DNA of 64,000 nucleotides from Bacteroidota bacterium (GCA_018829205.1 JAHJUE010000022.1:248001-312000); one strand, 5' to 3'; positions 17,089 to 27,738 are shown, counted from the first letter of the stretch. The notes: a model not told the origin generated them from the sequence alone. Numbers and translations: made by a program.

Positions 17089-17816
17089 TATGAATTTCGC
17101 TCTAAAATATTTACAAATAATGTGATTGTTTGTTCAGGATCTTTTGGGTCATTTGAAAACAGCGTTATGGTTCTAGCCATTTTACCCTGTCTATCCGAGG
17201 TATCAAATTCTATATCTAATTTCCCGTTTTGTCCCGGGATTAACTTTTTAGAACTTAAGGATGCAACAGTACAACCGCAAGAAGTTTTGACATCTTTAAT
17301 TTCTAGTACATCTTTTCCGGTATTTTTAAAACTTAAAGAAAGTTTTAATTTTTCGCCTTCAAATGCTTTCCCGAAATCATAACTATTACGTTCCAATTTT
17401 AATTGCGGTTTGTTTAATAAAATTGATTCATCTTTGTTATCGCTTACTATATCTGCGTAAAAAGTAAATCTGAATTCACCGAAAAGAGGATCATTTGAAA
17501 ATACATAAATATGTTTTTTCTGTTTACCGGATCTATTTGCCGAGTTAAATGAAACCTTTAAAGTGGTTTTTTCACCTGGAAGCAAAATGTCTTTATCCGG
17601 TCTTGCCGCTGTGCAACCGCAGGATGCTCTTACCCTATCAATTATTAATGTATCGTTGCCGGCGTTTTTTATTTCAAAATCTTTGGTTACTACAGTACCT
17701 TCCACAATTTTGCCGAAATCAAATTCACCGGGTGATACTACAATTTTAGAGGCTTTTTTATTTTGAGCAAATAGAAGTGTCCCCGCTAAAAGTACAAACA
17801 AAAATAATTTTTTCAT
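17088..17816 (-). CDS. exported protein with two DUF1573 repeats
   Basis: A 242-residue protein with signal peptide [18 protein letters not shown]. Two immunoglobulin-like DUF1573 (ASPM/HYDIN-like) repeats cover about 28-125 and 135-240. Each opens with a [12 protein letters not shown]- or [10 protein letters not shown]-type strand and carries a conserved SCGCT motif ([11 protein letters not shown] and [11 protein letters not shown]). DUF1573 proteins are abundant in Bacteroidota envelopes; no activity is established, though the SCGC cysteines suggest a disulfide or metal site. It overlaps tsaB by four bases and accD by one, an unusual place for an envelope protein. Confidence 0.88.
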   Translation of the reverse strand: MKKLFLFVLLAGTLLFAQNKKASKIVVSPGEFDFGKIVEGTVVTKDFEIKNAGNDTLIIDRVRASCGCTAARPDKDILLPGEKTTLKVSFNSANRSGKQKKHIYVFSNDPLFGEFRFTFYADIVSDNKDESILLNKPQLKLERNSYDFGKAFEGEKLKLSLSFKNTGKDVLEIKDVKTSCGCTVASLSSKKLIPGQNGKLDIEFDTSDRQGKMARTITLFSNDPKDPEQTITLFVNILERNS

Positions 17817-18472
17817 TTATTCACCTTTGCTGCAAATTTTTTAAAATAATTCGGTTCCAGGTAATCGAAGTTGTAAGTTAATAATTCCTGACCAAATAAA
17901 TAAGCCCATTCTGCAATATTTATTGCGGTAGGAAATGTCGATTTATTAAAAACTTTTTTGTGTGAAAAGTTTCCAAATACTGAGTCCAAATTTTTTGTAG
18001 AAATTTCAAACTCGTCTTTTTTAATTAATGATAATTCTTTTAATAATTCCAGATTCTGATCATTCACCTTTTTATAAGCTGAAAAGTAAAGTTCTTCGGT
18101 GTTAACATTACTTACAACTCCAAAATTTGTGTCGTTATTTACGGACAATGAAATTTTATACGCAAGCGCATCAAATGTTGGTACGGGTATAACAGGAATA
18201 TCAACTCCGAAAGCAATTCCTTTTACAGCCGAAAGTCCGATTCTTAAACCCGTAAAAGAACCGGGTCCGTTTGAAAAAGCAATTTGCGCTATATCGTTAA
18301 CTGACAAATCCACAGAGCCGAGCACTTGTTTTATCATTAATAATAATTTCTCGGAATGAATATGTTTTTTAAGAATATTAATTTCCGAGAATGATTTTTC
18401 ATCCATCATTACGGCGGCGCTGCAAAGGTCGCCCGAAGTTTCCACTGCTAATATTGGGAAGGGCTTATTCAT
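17813..18472 (-). CDS. tsaB: tRNA threonylcarbamoyladenosine biosynthesis protein TsaB
   Basis: Partner of TsaD and TsaE in making the universal t6A37 modification of ANN-decoding tRNAs. It is an ASKHA-fold protein without its own catalysis. The sequence opens ILAVETSGDLCSAAVM and has the signature IAFSNGPGSFTGLRIGLSAVKG. At 219 residues it is full length. It overlaps tsaE by eight bases upstream and the DUF1573 gene by four bases downstream. Having tsaB and tsaE together matches many Bacteroidota; tsaD is not in the window. Confidence 0.95.
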   Translation of the reverse strand: MNKPFPILAVETSGDLCSAAVMMDEKSFSEINILKKHIHSEKLLLMIKQVLGSVDLSVNDIAQIAFSNGPGSFTGLRIGLSAVKGIAFGVDIPVIPVPTFDALAYKISLSVNNDTNFGVVSNVNTEELYFSAYKKVNDQNLELLKELSLIKKDEFEISTKNLDSVFGNFSHKKVFNKSTFPTAINIAEWAYLFGQELLTYNFDYLEPNYFKKFAAKVNK

Positions 18473-18893
18473 GTTTAGTAATTTCTATTTCTCTTTTATT
18501 ATTTTCCAATAAATTAATTTTTATTAAATAATATTTCTTCGGTAAAATTTCAATCATTAATTCAGCCCATTCAATAAATACTATAGCTTCATCATCATTA
18601 AAATACTCTTCAATTCCAATATCGTATAATTCTTCTATTTTTTTTATTCTGTAAAAATCAAAATGATAAATTTTTCTATCACCCTTATATTCATAAACAA
18701 TAGCAAAAGTCGGGCTGTTAACATTAGTAATATTAAATTGTTTTGCGACTCCTTTAACAAAAAAAGTTTTGCCGGTACCAAGATTGCCGTTTAACGCTAC
18801 TATGTCCCCGTTTTTTAACACCTTAGAAAATTCTTCAGCTGTTTTTAGAGTATCTATTTCAGAATTAAGAATAATTTTATAAGGAAATAACAT
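18465..18893 (-). CDS. tsaE: tRNA threonylcarbamoyladenosine biosynthesis ATPase TsaE
   Basis: Small P-loop ATPase that drives turnover of the TsaB-TsaD complex in t6A synthesis. The Walker A motif is GNLGTGKT at 36-43. A typical INSPTFAIVYEY-like strand follows as VNSPTFAIVYEY, then HFDFYRI and IEWAE. At 142 residues it is full length. The ATG shares one base with the porX stop (TGATG) and the end overlaps tsaB by eight bases, so porX, tsaE and tsaB should be translated in a coupled fashion. Confidence 0.95.
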   Translation of the reverse strand: MLFPYKIILNSEIDTLKTAEEFSKVLKNGDIVALNGNLGTGKTFFVKGVAKQFNITNVNSPTFAIVYEYKGDRKIYHFDFYRIKKIEELYDIGIEEYFNDDEAIVFIEWAELMIEILPKKYYLIKINLLENNKREIEITKHE

Positions 18894-20464
18894 CAGGCCT
18901 TACTCTCCATTGTAACAATAGGCAGAATCATCTCTTCCATAGATATTCCGCCGTGCTGGAATGTATCTTTATAATGACTTAAATACTTATGATAATCCGT
19001 CGGGTAAACGAAATAATAATCTTCTTTCGCTATTATGTAACTTATTGTAAGTCCGTGCCTGGGGAGTTTATATTCAGTAGGGTTCTTAATAAAGATTGCG
19101 TGTTTGTCGTCGACCTTTAAATTTTTCCCGAATTTAAATCTTAAATTGGTTGACGCTTCCCTGTCACCAAGAACCTTTGCGCCTCTCATTGAGCGGATAC
19201 TGCCGTGGTCGGTCGTTAAAATAATTTTTGCGTTAGGCATTTTTGCTATTGCCCTGAAGGTACCAAATAAGGAAGAGTGGCGGAACCAGCTGTCGGTTAA
19301 TGACCTGTAAGCCGCCTCATCAGGCGCGATCTCTTTTAATATATCAGAATCGGATCTGCCGTGAGCAATCATATCAAGAAAATTTACCACAACGGCCATT
19401 AGATGTGTTTTTTTATGAGAAACAACGTTCTGTTCAAAAGAACGGCCGACTTCAGGATCAATGATTTTCATATATTTTAAATCATTTTTTAATTCAATCC
19501 TATTTTTATCAACCTGACTCTGCAGAAATTCCTTTTCATATTTATTCAAACTCCTTTCATCTTCAGCGCCTTGAGTATAAAGATCAGGATATATATTCTC
19601 AATTTCGGACGGAAATAATCCGCTGAACAATGAATTTCTTGCATAAGGCGTAGCTGTAGGCAATATTGAATAATAATATTCCTTTTCAATATTAAACAAA
19701 TCGATCAATTGTTTTTCCATAACCAGCCACTGATCAATTCTTAAACAATCCAATACAAAAAAGAATACAGGTCCTTCTGATTTTTTAACTTTTTCGAATA
19801 CATATTTTTTTACTATTTCCGGAGTTAAAGTCGGGGATGTATCTTCACCTAAACTATTAATCCACTTTAAATAATTGCGTTCAACATATTTGGAAAATTC
19901 CTGATTGCATTCTTTTCTTTGGTCTATTAACGTCTGCCTTAAACCTATTTCCGGGTGTTTATCTATTTCCAGGTCCCAGTTAACTAATTTTAGATATATT
20001 TCAATCCAATCATTAAAATCGGGATCCATTAAAAGCATTTTTGAAATTTCGCTGAAGTCCTGCAGATAATCTTTTGCAATATATTCACCCGAGATTTTTT
20101 TGCTTTCGAGAAGTTTTTTACATACCAGAAGAACCTGCGAAGGGAGTATCGGTTTAATTAAATAATCGCTAATCTTGCCGCCAATTGCGTCATTCATAAG
20201 GGATTCTGCTTCACTTTTTGTAACCATTACAACAGGAATATTCGGTTTAATATCCTTAATGCGGGATAGGGTTTCAAGTCCGCCGATACCCGGCATCATT
20301 TCATCCAAAAAGATTAGATCGAACTGCTGCTCGCTTACTTTTGAAACGGCATCTTCGCCGTTGGTAACCGTTTGAACATCATATCCTTTTTCCGATAAAA
20401 ATATTACATGCGATCTTAAAAGATCAATTTCATCATCAACCCATAAAATTTTTTTACTTTTCAT
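18893..20464 (-). CDS. porX: T9SS response regulator PorX (receiver plus PglZ domain)
   Basis: Two-component response regulator controlling the type IX secretion system. The receiver domain (about 5-118) has the acidic pair at 10-11, phospho-acceptor Asp54 in IFLDEMMPG, Thr82 and Lys104. After a helical linker, the PglZ/alkaline-phosphatase-like domain (about 230-520) has FFVLDCLRIDQW, the putative nucleophile threonine in ILPTATPYARNS, TTDHGSIR and a final HGGISMEEM, consistent with a metal-dependent phosphodiesterase. The family signals through an ECF sigma factor and has no DNA-binding domain. It lies 29 bases after sprA, the T9SS translocon gene, and 1-base overlaps tsaE. The partner kinase PorY is not here. 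Confidence 0.95.
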   Translation of the reverse strand: MKSKKILWVDDEIDLLRSHVIFLSEKGYDVQTVTNGEDAVSKVSEQQFDLIFLDEMMPGIGGLETLSRIKDIKPNIPVVMVTKSEAESLMNDAIGGKISDYLIKPILPSQVLLVCKKLLESKKISGEYIAKDYLQDFSEISKMLLMDPDFNDWIEIYLKLVNWDLEIDKHPEIGLRQTLIDQRKECNQEFSKYVERNYLKWINSLGEDTSPTLTPEIVKKYVFEKVKKSEGPVFFFVLDCLRIDQWLVMEKQLIDLFNIEKEYYYSILPTATPYARNSLFSGLFPSEIENIYPDLYTQGAEDERSLNKYEKEFLQSQVDKNRIELKNDLKYMKIIDPEVGRSFEQNVVSHKKTHLMAVVVNFLDMIAHGRSDSDILKEIAPDEAAYRSLTDSWFRHSSLFGTFRAIAKMPNAKIILTTDHGSIRSMRGAKVLGDREASTNLRFKFGKNLKVDDKHAIFIKNPTEYKLPRHGLTISYIIAKEDYYFVYPTDYHKYLSHYKDTFQHGGISMEEMILPIVTMESKA

Positions 20465-20493
20465 GATTTCCTAATTTTGAAAAACTAATAATA

Positions 20494-23400
20494 CTAATTT
20501 ATTGAAATGTGAACGTCCAGTCCGGCTTCGTTAGTTGTCGTAGGTGGTATTTTTGAAACGCCTTCAATTTCAACCTGACTCCGCTTATAGAATAAAGATA
20601 GAGTAACCCTGGAGCTCATAATATACTTAATTCGCGGTTCAATTGTAGTTCTTATTGTACCGTCCTGCGGAGTGCCTTCATCTCTAAATTTATCCATTTC
20701 AAAAATAACAATGGAGTTTTGAGAAGAGGTATAAGAAAGTGAAACTTCAATATCATTCTTTAATGAAAGCCCGAACATTGGCAATTCAAATCCGGATTTT
20801 GAAAAACTGGTGGTAAAGCTTATTTCTTTGGAATAGTTTTCTGTTATATTTCTTGTTGAAGAACCAAGACTATAACTTGTTCTTGTCGAAAATTTTAATG
20901 AAGAAGTAAGGTTACCGTCAAAAATTTTATTAAAAGTTAAGTTAAGTCCAATTAACGGATTAAACCCGTACATTATTCTTTGAGTTTGGATTTCCTGAAC
21001 TCCGGATTCCGGGATAATTTTCCATCCTTCGGAATAAGTTGAAGAATAACCGTGCGAAATTGATGCTCTGCTTACAACATCTTTAAAGAATCCCATTTTT
21101 TCCAGTCCGCTCCAATTAATTTGCCAATTTGGTCTAGGAATATATTTGGCCACATCGGCAAGAATTGGAATCTTTTCAAGAAGGGGCAAAGTTTCAAAAC
21201 CTTCAATAAATGCATCAGATAAACTTTGAGAAGGATTTGAAGATTCGGAGTCATACAATTCATTAACTTTTTTGATTCCGTTTCCGAACATAGAAAAAAC
21301 TAGAGTATTAGGGAGTGATAAAAATGATCTGTCAATAGTTCCCGTGGAATTTATATTGTTGATTGTAATATTGCCTAATGAATCCGTTGTAAGAGTTGTT
21401 GATTTATTCATTCCCCATCCCAAATTCCAGCTTAAATCAATAGTCGCGCCTTCCCATAACGGTTTTTGAGTTTTAAAGTCCAGATTATTTTTTTGAGAAA
21501 AATTATCAGACAAGGTACCGTTAGGCGCACGCGGTCCGGCGTTATTTGACAAGCCGAGCATAAATAATCTGTTTGGACCGTTTTCTTCTCTTTGGTTAAT
21601 ACCCCAAAAATTTGTAAGTCCGGTACCAAGTCCTTTTAACCCGCTGCTTGCGAATGAATTGTTCTGGCTGAAATTAAATGAGATTTGTTCATAATCAAAA
21701 AATATAATATTGGCGATAGTTTTAAGAAGACCCATAGTGGCGTCAAAAGTTGAAATTCCTTCATCTAAAGAATCTGCGGCAAATTCAAGCGAATCCGCTG
21801 CGCCTTCTTCAATTTGCGGATTTTGACCTCTTCTTGCTCCCCTGCCCATATTTGGAGTTTTAGCTGCTGCAGTTGCTTCAAGGTCTTCGAACCAAGGTCT
21901 GAAAAGAGATTTTAACCTGAAGTTTAGTCCGGCGTTAAATCTGTTCGAATAACCAGCGCCTCTTCCCAAATCTTCCTGTTGAAAATTATTTTTCCAGTTA
22001 TATGTTACACTGTAACCGGCAGTTACTCTTACGTATTTATTAATATCCCAAATTGAAGGAAGAATAGGACTGGTTTTAATATCAAATGACTGCGCGAAAT
22101 CAAATGGTTTACCGAAACCAGCCGAACTGAATATGTCATTCCAAATTTCTCCTTCGGGCCTGTCAAAATCAAAATTAGCATCCGGATTTTCAATTGTTAA
22201 TAAATAAGCCAATGAAGAAGTTATTGAGGTGCTGTAGCCGATTGCCCAGTTAAAAATACCCCCTTCGGTTAACTGCCAGCTGAAACCAGCGTTTCTAACT
22301 GTAGTAAAATCTCTTTGAATACTCGGAACATCGGTTGTTCTTGTTAGAGAATAGTTCCAATTCCTTTTAGCCGAAACCGAAGCAGTAAAAGTCTGCGGCA
22401 GATAATTTATACGTAACCCTTTATAATCGGAAAATATTTCCAGCGCGTCTCCCAAATACGGAATATCAATTGGCCTAAAATAGTTTTCCCTTCCCAAATT
22501 TAGATTATAATTTACGCTTGCATTCCATATCCAGCCGTTCTGAAGCGAGGTAGTCGGGTTTCTTCCGTATTTTTTATTATAGTTGAATCCGAATGTAAGG
22601 TTGTTAATAGTCTCATTTATATACCATGCGTCTGTGGGAATTCTAATTTTAACATTCGAAGCTGCCCAGGTTTCGCTTGTTGATAAAGTATAACTGTCCT
22701 GAATAAGTTTATTAGCTTCATATGATGCTTCTTCGGGAGAAAGGCCTTCATCTATTAATTTTGCTTCTTCCTGTTTTGCCGCGGCGTCAATTCTAACGTC
22801 GGTACCAGGCTGATAAATCGGTTTAGAAATTGACTCCGTTCTTTGATAAGAAATGTTAAGATTACTTCCCGATAAATTTAGAGGAATAAGTTTCAGAATA
22901 TTAAAATCAACATTCATCCCCCAGTTTTTAGCATCGACCCTGGTTCCGAATCTTTCATTTAATTTGTGGAAGTTTGGATCGCGCTGGCTGATGTTAAAAC
23001 CGACGGATAATAAGTCAGCAAGTTTGATAGAAGTATTCGCGCTGTAAGCCCATCCCTTTGCATTATCGGCACCTAATACACGCAGTTCGTTAGCCCATAT
23101 TTCACCGGAAATTGAACCGCTTGAATCGGCAGGATTTTCAATACCAATTAAAAAGAAAGAGACTCTAGTTAATGTAGGATTTCCTTTTACACCGTAAAAA
23201 TGTCCTTCTCTTCCGCTTACAGGGAAATATTTTGATGAATCACTAGCTAATTGTTTAAAGGCAGTAAGCTCTTCAAAAATTACGCTTAGATTTTCCCATC
23301 CGGGTTCTATCGGTCTTCTATATTCATAATAGTTTGTTGTATCGGAACCGAAACGTAAATATACTTCGCCTCCTTTAGGAACACCGTCTTCCTGATATGA

Positions 23401-26400
23401 AACCGAACCCGGAGATGTATCTTTATCGCCGTGAAGATACATTTTTAATTCTCTGTAATTAAATAAATCCAGCGGACGAATTAAAAATTTAACCGCTTCT
23501 CTTCTATCTCCTTCCTGAAGATCATTTATAATAAGCTGTAAAGATTGTTCATTTTCAAAAACTTCTTCATCCGGTTTTGATCTGTCTCTTTCTCTAATTA
23601 CATCGGCCGGTTTTTCATAATCCGGATTATCTTCATAATTAATTGTGGATAAGATAAGAGTCGTATCATCTTCGGTTACGGTTTTAGTTAATACTTTCTG
23701 CCATTGATTGCCGACAAGATTAAACTCGGCGATTCTTAAATGAATTTCTTCAGCGCTTCCGGTAACCCATAACCTAAGGGCTTCAATAACCGAGAAACTG
23801 GGATTGCCGTGCGTGCCAATAAAATCCTTTAACGGAATTCTATATAAATGCCATGTAGGATCGTCACCGGCGCCGCCCCCTTTAACAAATTCGTTTGTTA
23901 ATTTATTAGTATCGAGCGGTATTTCATATCTGAAATAACTGTTAATAACATCAAGCGAGAAATTTCTATTTAAATCCTCCGAATCGGGTCCGCGTCCTGC
24001 TTCAGTTAACACAGCGTTGCCTTCTGTTCCGTTTGCTTTAATGTAAGAATCAGCATCTAAACTTCCGGGAAGCAGGTTAAAATTATCACCGCTCGGATCT
24101 TCTTCTGTACTTTGAAATTGTATTCTTTCTTCTTCGTCGGTTAATCCGTCAATACCGGTATCTTCGCCCTGGTCAATTCTATCGTTTGAGTTTGCGTCTT
24201 CGGTATCAAGTCTGTTATTTGGAATTATATCTTCGCTTATCTGACCAAGATCAATAAAGATTTTAGCATCATCGGGCCCGTCAATGATAGAAGCCCAGAA
24301 TTCAATAAATTCAATATTCTCTTCAATTAAATTATTAGCCGAAGCCGAAAGAAGCTTCATCATGCCGCCCCAGTTGTTTCTTATATCCCCCACATTTGGG
24401 TTGTAATTATAAGAACCTTTCTGATCCGGACGAAATACAAAATCAATAGCCGTAATCTGCTGGGCGTCTTTAGCAGCTTGTTTTCTGTTGCCGTAAATAT
24501 TCTGTACACGTATATCCGAAGGGGTAATATTGTACCAAAAAGTTTTAGCTTTATAACTCATTAAACTTTGTTTGTTGAATATTGCTTCAAGTCCGGGAAT
24601 ACTATCCGGAACGCTGATATCGCTCCAGGATGTATATGAAACTCCAATTGGAATTGTTTTTTTAGCGCCTTCAAAATCATCAATATAAGCAATGCTCTGT
24701 CCGTTATCGGAAGCGATAGGACTTTTCTTTGTATTCGGGTCAGGATTTATATACGCATATTCACCTGCAAGTGAAAAAGAGGACATTGCGCTTGTTGATA
24801 TTAAATTATCTAATCCCTTAGTAATAAATGGAAGTTCAATCATTGTTTTAAAATCCGCGCCCATAATCGAGTTATTTAAAGGTTCTTCACCGATTCTAAC
24901 CTTATCGCTTAAAGTCTGCTGATTCAAATTTAAGTATGAAAATCCGAGTTTGGTATTTTTGTCATAATCATAAATACCTCTAAAACCCAATAGTGTTTTA
25001 GACGCAAGAGAGAAAAGATCATTTTTTTCATATGTAATTTTTAAATCAGCTCCGGGCACAAGAGCTTCATTTTTACGAATTTGTATTTGACCGATATTAT
25101 AATCGACAGAATAATCCGAACCTGCGGCTAATTCTCTACCGCCCAATGTTACTCTTACCGAGTTTTCAACAACGTTAAAACCAATATTATATACTGAAGT
25201 AACCGATGCCGAATATTCGCCTGAAATTAAAAAACGGTCCTTTGTATTATCTCTTCTTGCAAATGTTTTTGTGGTATCATAAACCGATTGATAAGCAATT
25301 GAATCCGGAAGTCCGGCCGCATCTAAAAATTGAGCGCCGAAAGGCTGCAGAACAGGGAATATAATTTCTCCTGTAGCAGGAATTATTTTTATTCCGGGTT
25401 CGTAGTCAAATGCGCCGTCGGGATTAGGGTTGCCCGATTGATCAACGACATCGAGTTTAAAAGCCTGAAGCAATTTTGTTCCCTGGAAATCATTTCTCGG
25501 TTCCTGACCGGGCAACTGATAGTTTATATCAAGAGTGAAACCCTCTTTTTTAACATCGCGTCCGCCGATTGGATAAATATTTTTAAGCTGTAGTCTCCAG
25601 GCCTGGCTGAATTGCGGCTGAAGATTTTTCGGTTTAATTAATTTAAGAACTATTACAGAAGCGGTATCAGCGGCAACATCATTTAAAAATTCGCCGAAAG
25701 TCTCACCCTGTCTTTTATAAGCAACAGCAATAGCGTCATTAGGATTGATTTGAGTTTTAAAAGTAATAAAACCGGTATACTTATTTGCTTCGTCAAAAAT
25801 GTAATCAATACCTTCTTCCAGTTTTACAAACCTGCCGTTTATTTCATTTTCGCCTTGAACGGAAGGGATTGTTATGCTTTTAAAAGTATCATATGAAAAA
25901 TTTTCCTGCGCCGGTAAATTAATAAAAGCGCTTCCCTGTCTTTCTCTTCCCTGATCAATATTACCTGTTGTTGTTTTCCATACTTCAAGATCAGTTATAT
26001 ATTTATCCTGTCTAACATCAGGAGTCGGTCTTCCAAAAAACCTGTTGAATAAATTTAAATTCGGATCTGTTGTATTAGCGTATTCAATATCAAGGAAATA
26101 ATGATTTTCGGAATAATCATAAGCATGAATTTCAAACGGCTGTTTAGTAGATCCGCCGCTAACCGAAACTTCTTCGGTTTCCCCTTTTTTCTGGGATGCA
26201 ATTGCCGTCAACTTAAATGGTCCGAGCTGAAAATCTGCTTTCACGCCGAAAAGCGCTTCGCTACCACCTACAAGAGGTGAAGTCTGAAGCGAAACGTTTC
26301 CCGCTTCAATATTCTGAATAATTTCGTCTTCGTATCCTGTATATTTTAATTTAAGCTGGTTTTCATATTCAAATGTTCTTTCAGTATTCCAATCGGCGGA

Positions 26401-27582
26401 AATTGATAATTTATCACCGACGGTTCCGCTTACGTTTATCTGCACCTGCTGTTTAAAGTCGGGTTCGTTTTTTGTATTTCCCAAAAGTGAAGCTGTAACA
26501 CCTTCTGTAGTTTCGTTTCGCCATGCGCCGTGAATATCAACTGAACCATTAATTCTTAAATTAATCCTGTTCGGCCCGAAAATACTAAAGATGGAAGAAC
26601 TTGGCAGCGGGATTTCTATATTCGTAATATCGGTTATTAATTTTCCAAAATCGTCCTGTCCTTCTTTTTTCTCATATTTATACGCCATTTGTTCCCAATT
26701 ATCCCTATCCCTTGCTTCCAGGCGCATATTAATAAACTCATCGAGCGGAATAGTTAAATAATTTTTTTGGGGTACTCCGGCTACAATTTCTCTAATTTCA
26801 ACAAAATTACCGGTTGAATCCAACTTAACAACTCTTTGTGAAATTCTATCCGTTTTGGCGAAAAATGGCGAAGGTTTCTTTTGTCTAAATTCAACGTAGT
26901 TTTTATCTTCCCTTTGATACCTGAAATACTCAAGTCTAGCTGTAGAATCCAGAAGCATTGGATCAATTTTAACAGTATCTGCCGCCAAAGAATCGTCACC
27001 AAAAAACAAACTATCAGATTGAATATCCGTCGTATCAAACGGGAAAAGATTAAAAACATTTTTGGCAGCTGAACTATTAGGATTCTCACTATTATTTTCA
27101 ATAAAATTTTCTTTGTCCGAAGTTAAAGTATCTCCACCTAATTCAATACTATCAGATTGAAATTTGTTTGAATCGGGTTTCGGAGCATCTAATACGTTTA
27201 TGTCATCCTGTATATTTATGTATTTTTTTTCATCGTCAATAAAATTTATTGAATCTGTATTTAGAGAATCTTTCTGTAATGATAAACTATCGGTTGGAAA
27301 TTCTGCCGAATCGGGAGGGAAAAAATTTGCCGTATATTTTTCACCTGTTATATTTTCATTAATATTTTTATCGGTAATTAATGAATAATCTTCCGAATGG
27401 TTATTTAATTTATTTTGATCTATTGAGCTGCTATTGTAAAAATAATTGAAACAAGCGTCAAATAATAATAGATCTAAATTTTCATCCTTTTCGAGGTATG
27501 TAAAACCAAAGGAAGAAATAGTTATAAAAACAAAAATAGGGATCGCAGAAAGCTGGATTCCTAAACGCAAAAGATATTTCAT
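20494..27582 (-). CDS. sprA: T9SS outer-membrane translocon SprA (Sov)
   Basis: Giant outer-membrane beta-barrel forming the protein-conducting pore of the type IX secretion system; also needed for gliding in motile relatives. At 2362 residues it has the size typical of SprA. A signal peptide (MKYLLRLGIQLSAIPIFVFI) is followed by an Asp/Ser-rich low-complexity stretch to about 230 with repeated FPxD(S/T)xxxxSDSL-like segments. The rest is beta-rich, with conserved SprA elements such as AYIDDFEGAKK, a calcium-like DxNxDxxxDxGED segment near 1140, and many alternating barrel strands to the end. porX follows after 29 bases. The N-terminal repetitive acidic tract is longer than I would expect and may be lineage-specific. 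Confidence 0.96.
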   Translation of the reverse strand: MKYLLRLGIQLSAIPIFVFITISSFGFTYLEKDENLDLLLFDACFNYFYNSSSIDQNKLNNHSEDYSLITDKNINENITGEKYTANFFPPDSAEFPTDSLSLQKDSLNTDSINFIDDEKKYINIQDDINVLDAPKPDSNKFQSDSIELGGDTLTSDKENFIENNSENPNSSAAKNVFNLFPFDTTDIQSDSLFFGDDSLAADTVKIDPMLLDSTARLEYFRYQREDKNYVEFRQKKPSPFFAKTDRISQRVVKLDSTGNFVEIREIVAGVPQKNYLTIPLDEFINMRLEARDRDNWEQMAYKYEKKEGQDDFGKLITDITNIEIPLPSSSIFSIFGPNRINLRINGSVDIHGAWRNETTEGVTASLLGNTKNEPDFKQQVQINVSGTVGDKLSISADWNTERTFEYENQLKLKYTGYEDEIIQNIEAGNVSLQTSPLVGGSEALFGVKADFQLGPFKLTAIASQKKGETEEVSVSGGSTKQPFEIHAYDYSENHYFLDIEYANTTDPNLNLFNRFFGRPTPDVRQDKYITDLEVWKTTTGNIDQGRERQGSAFINLPAQENFSYDTFKSITIPSVQGENEINGRFVKLEEGIDYIFDEANKYTGFITFKTQINPNDAIAVAYKRQGETFGEFLNDVAADTASVIVLKLIKPKNLQPQFSQAWRLQLKNIYPIGGRDVKKEGFTLDINYQLPGQEPRNDFQGTKLLQAFKLDVVDQSGNPNPDGAFDYEPGIKIIPATGEIIFPVLQPFGAQFLDAAGLPDSIAYQSVYDTTKTFARRDNTKDRFLISGEYSASVTSVYNIGFNVVENSVRVTLGGRELAAGSDYSVDYNIGQIQIRKNEALVPGADLKITYEKNDLFSLASKTLLGFRGIYDYDKNTKLGFSYLNLNQQTLSDKVRIGEEPLNNSIMGADFKTMIELPFITKGLDNLISTSAMSSFSLAGEYAYINPDPNTKKSPIASDNGQSIAYIDDFEGAKKTIPIGVSYTSWSDISVPDSIPGLEAIFNKQSLMSYKAKTFWYNITPSDIRVQNIYGNRKQAAKDAQQITAIDFVFRPDQKGSYNYNPNVGDIRNNWGGMMKLLSASANNLIEENIEFIEFWASIIDGPDDAKIFIDLGQISEDIIPNNRLDTEDANSNDRIDQGEDTGIDGLTDEEERIQFQSTEEDPSGDNFNLLPGSLDADSYIKANGTEGNAVLTEAGRGPDSEDLNRNFSLDVINSYFRYEIPLDTNKLTNEFVKGGGAGDDPTWHLYRIPLKDFIGTHGNPSFSVIEALRLWVTGSAEEIHLRIAEFNLVGNQWQKVLTKTVTEDDTTLILSTINYEDNPDYEKPADVIRERDRSKPDEEVFENEQSLQLIINDLQEGDRREAVKFLIRPLDLFNYRELKMYLHGDKDTSPGSVSYQEDGVPKGGEVYLRFGSDTTNYYEYRRPIEPGWENLSVIFEELTAFKQLASDSSKYFPVSGREGHFYGVKGNPTLTRVSFFLIGIENPADSSGSISGEIWANELRVLGADNAKGWAYSANTSIKLADLLSVGFNISQRDPNFHKLNERFGTRVDAKNWGMNVDFNILKLIPLNLSGSNLNISYQRTESISKPIYQPGTDVRIDAAAKQEEAKLIDEGLSPEEASYEANKLIQDSYTLSTSETWAASNVKIRIPTDAWYINETINNLTFGFNYNKKYGRNPTTSLQNGWIWNASVNYNLNLGRENYFRPIDIPYLGDALEIFSDYKGLRINYLPQTFTASVSAKRNWNYSLTRTTDVPSIQRDFTTVRNAGFSWQLTEGGIFNWAIGYSTSITSSLAYLLTIENPDANFDFDRPEGEIWNDIFSSAGFGKPFDFAQSFDIKTSPILPSIWDINKYVRVTAGYSVTYNWKNNFQQEDLGRGAGYSNRFNAGLNFRLKSLFRPWFEDLEATAAAKTPNMGRGARRGQNPQIEEGAADSLEFAADSLDEGISTFDATMGLLKTIANIIFFDYEQISFNFSQNNSFASSGLKGLGTGLTNFWGINQREENGPNRLFMLGLSNNAGPRAPNGTLSDNFSQKNNLDFKTQKPLWEGATIDLSWNLGWGMNKSTTLTTDSLGNITINNINSTGTIDRSFLSLPNTLVFSMFGNGIKKVNELYDSESSNPSQSLSDAFIEGFETLPLLEKIPILADVAKYIPRPNWQINWSGLEKMGFFKDVVSRASISHGYSSTYSEGWKIIPESGVQEIQTQRIMYGFNPLIGLNLTFNKIFDGNLTSSLKFSTRTSYSLGSSTRNITENYSKEISFTTSFSKSGFELPMFGLSLKNDIEVSLSYTSSQNSIVIFEMDKFRDEGTPQDGTIRTTIEPRIKYIMSSRVTLSLFYKRSQVEIEGVSKIPPTTTNEAGLDVHISIN

Positions 27583-27738
27583 ATTATTATGAATGAGAGA
27601 GTTCCTGAATAGTTTAACTTTTCAACAGTAGAAATTATCGATATGCCTTTCCTTATTACTTTTGTGTTTTGGAATGCAAAAATTATCTAATTAAAGTTAG
27701 AAATTCAATAAAAATATAGATAGGAATTTATTTATGCC
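27583..27738 (-). promoter_or_regulatory. sprA leader and intergenic region
   Basis: A 156-base AT-rich stretch upstream of sprA and after the phosphatase gene. It must hold any dedicated sprA promoter, but no clear promoter hexamers, palindrome or RNA structure was recognised. Confidence 0.3.
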
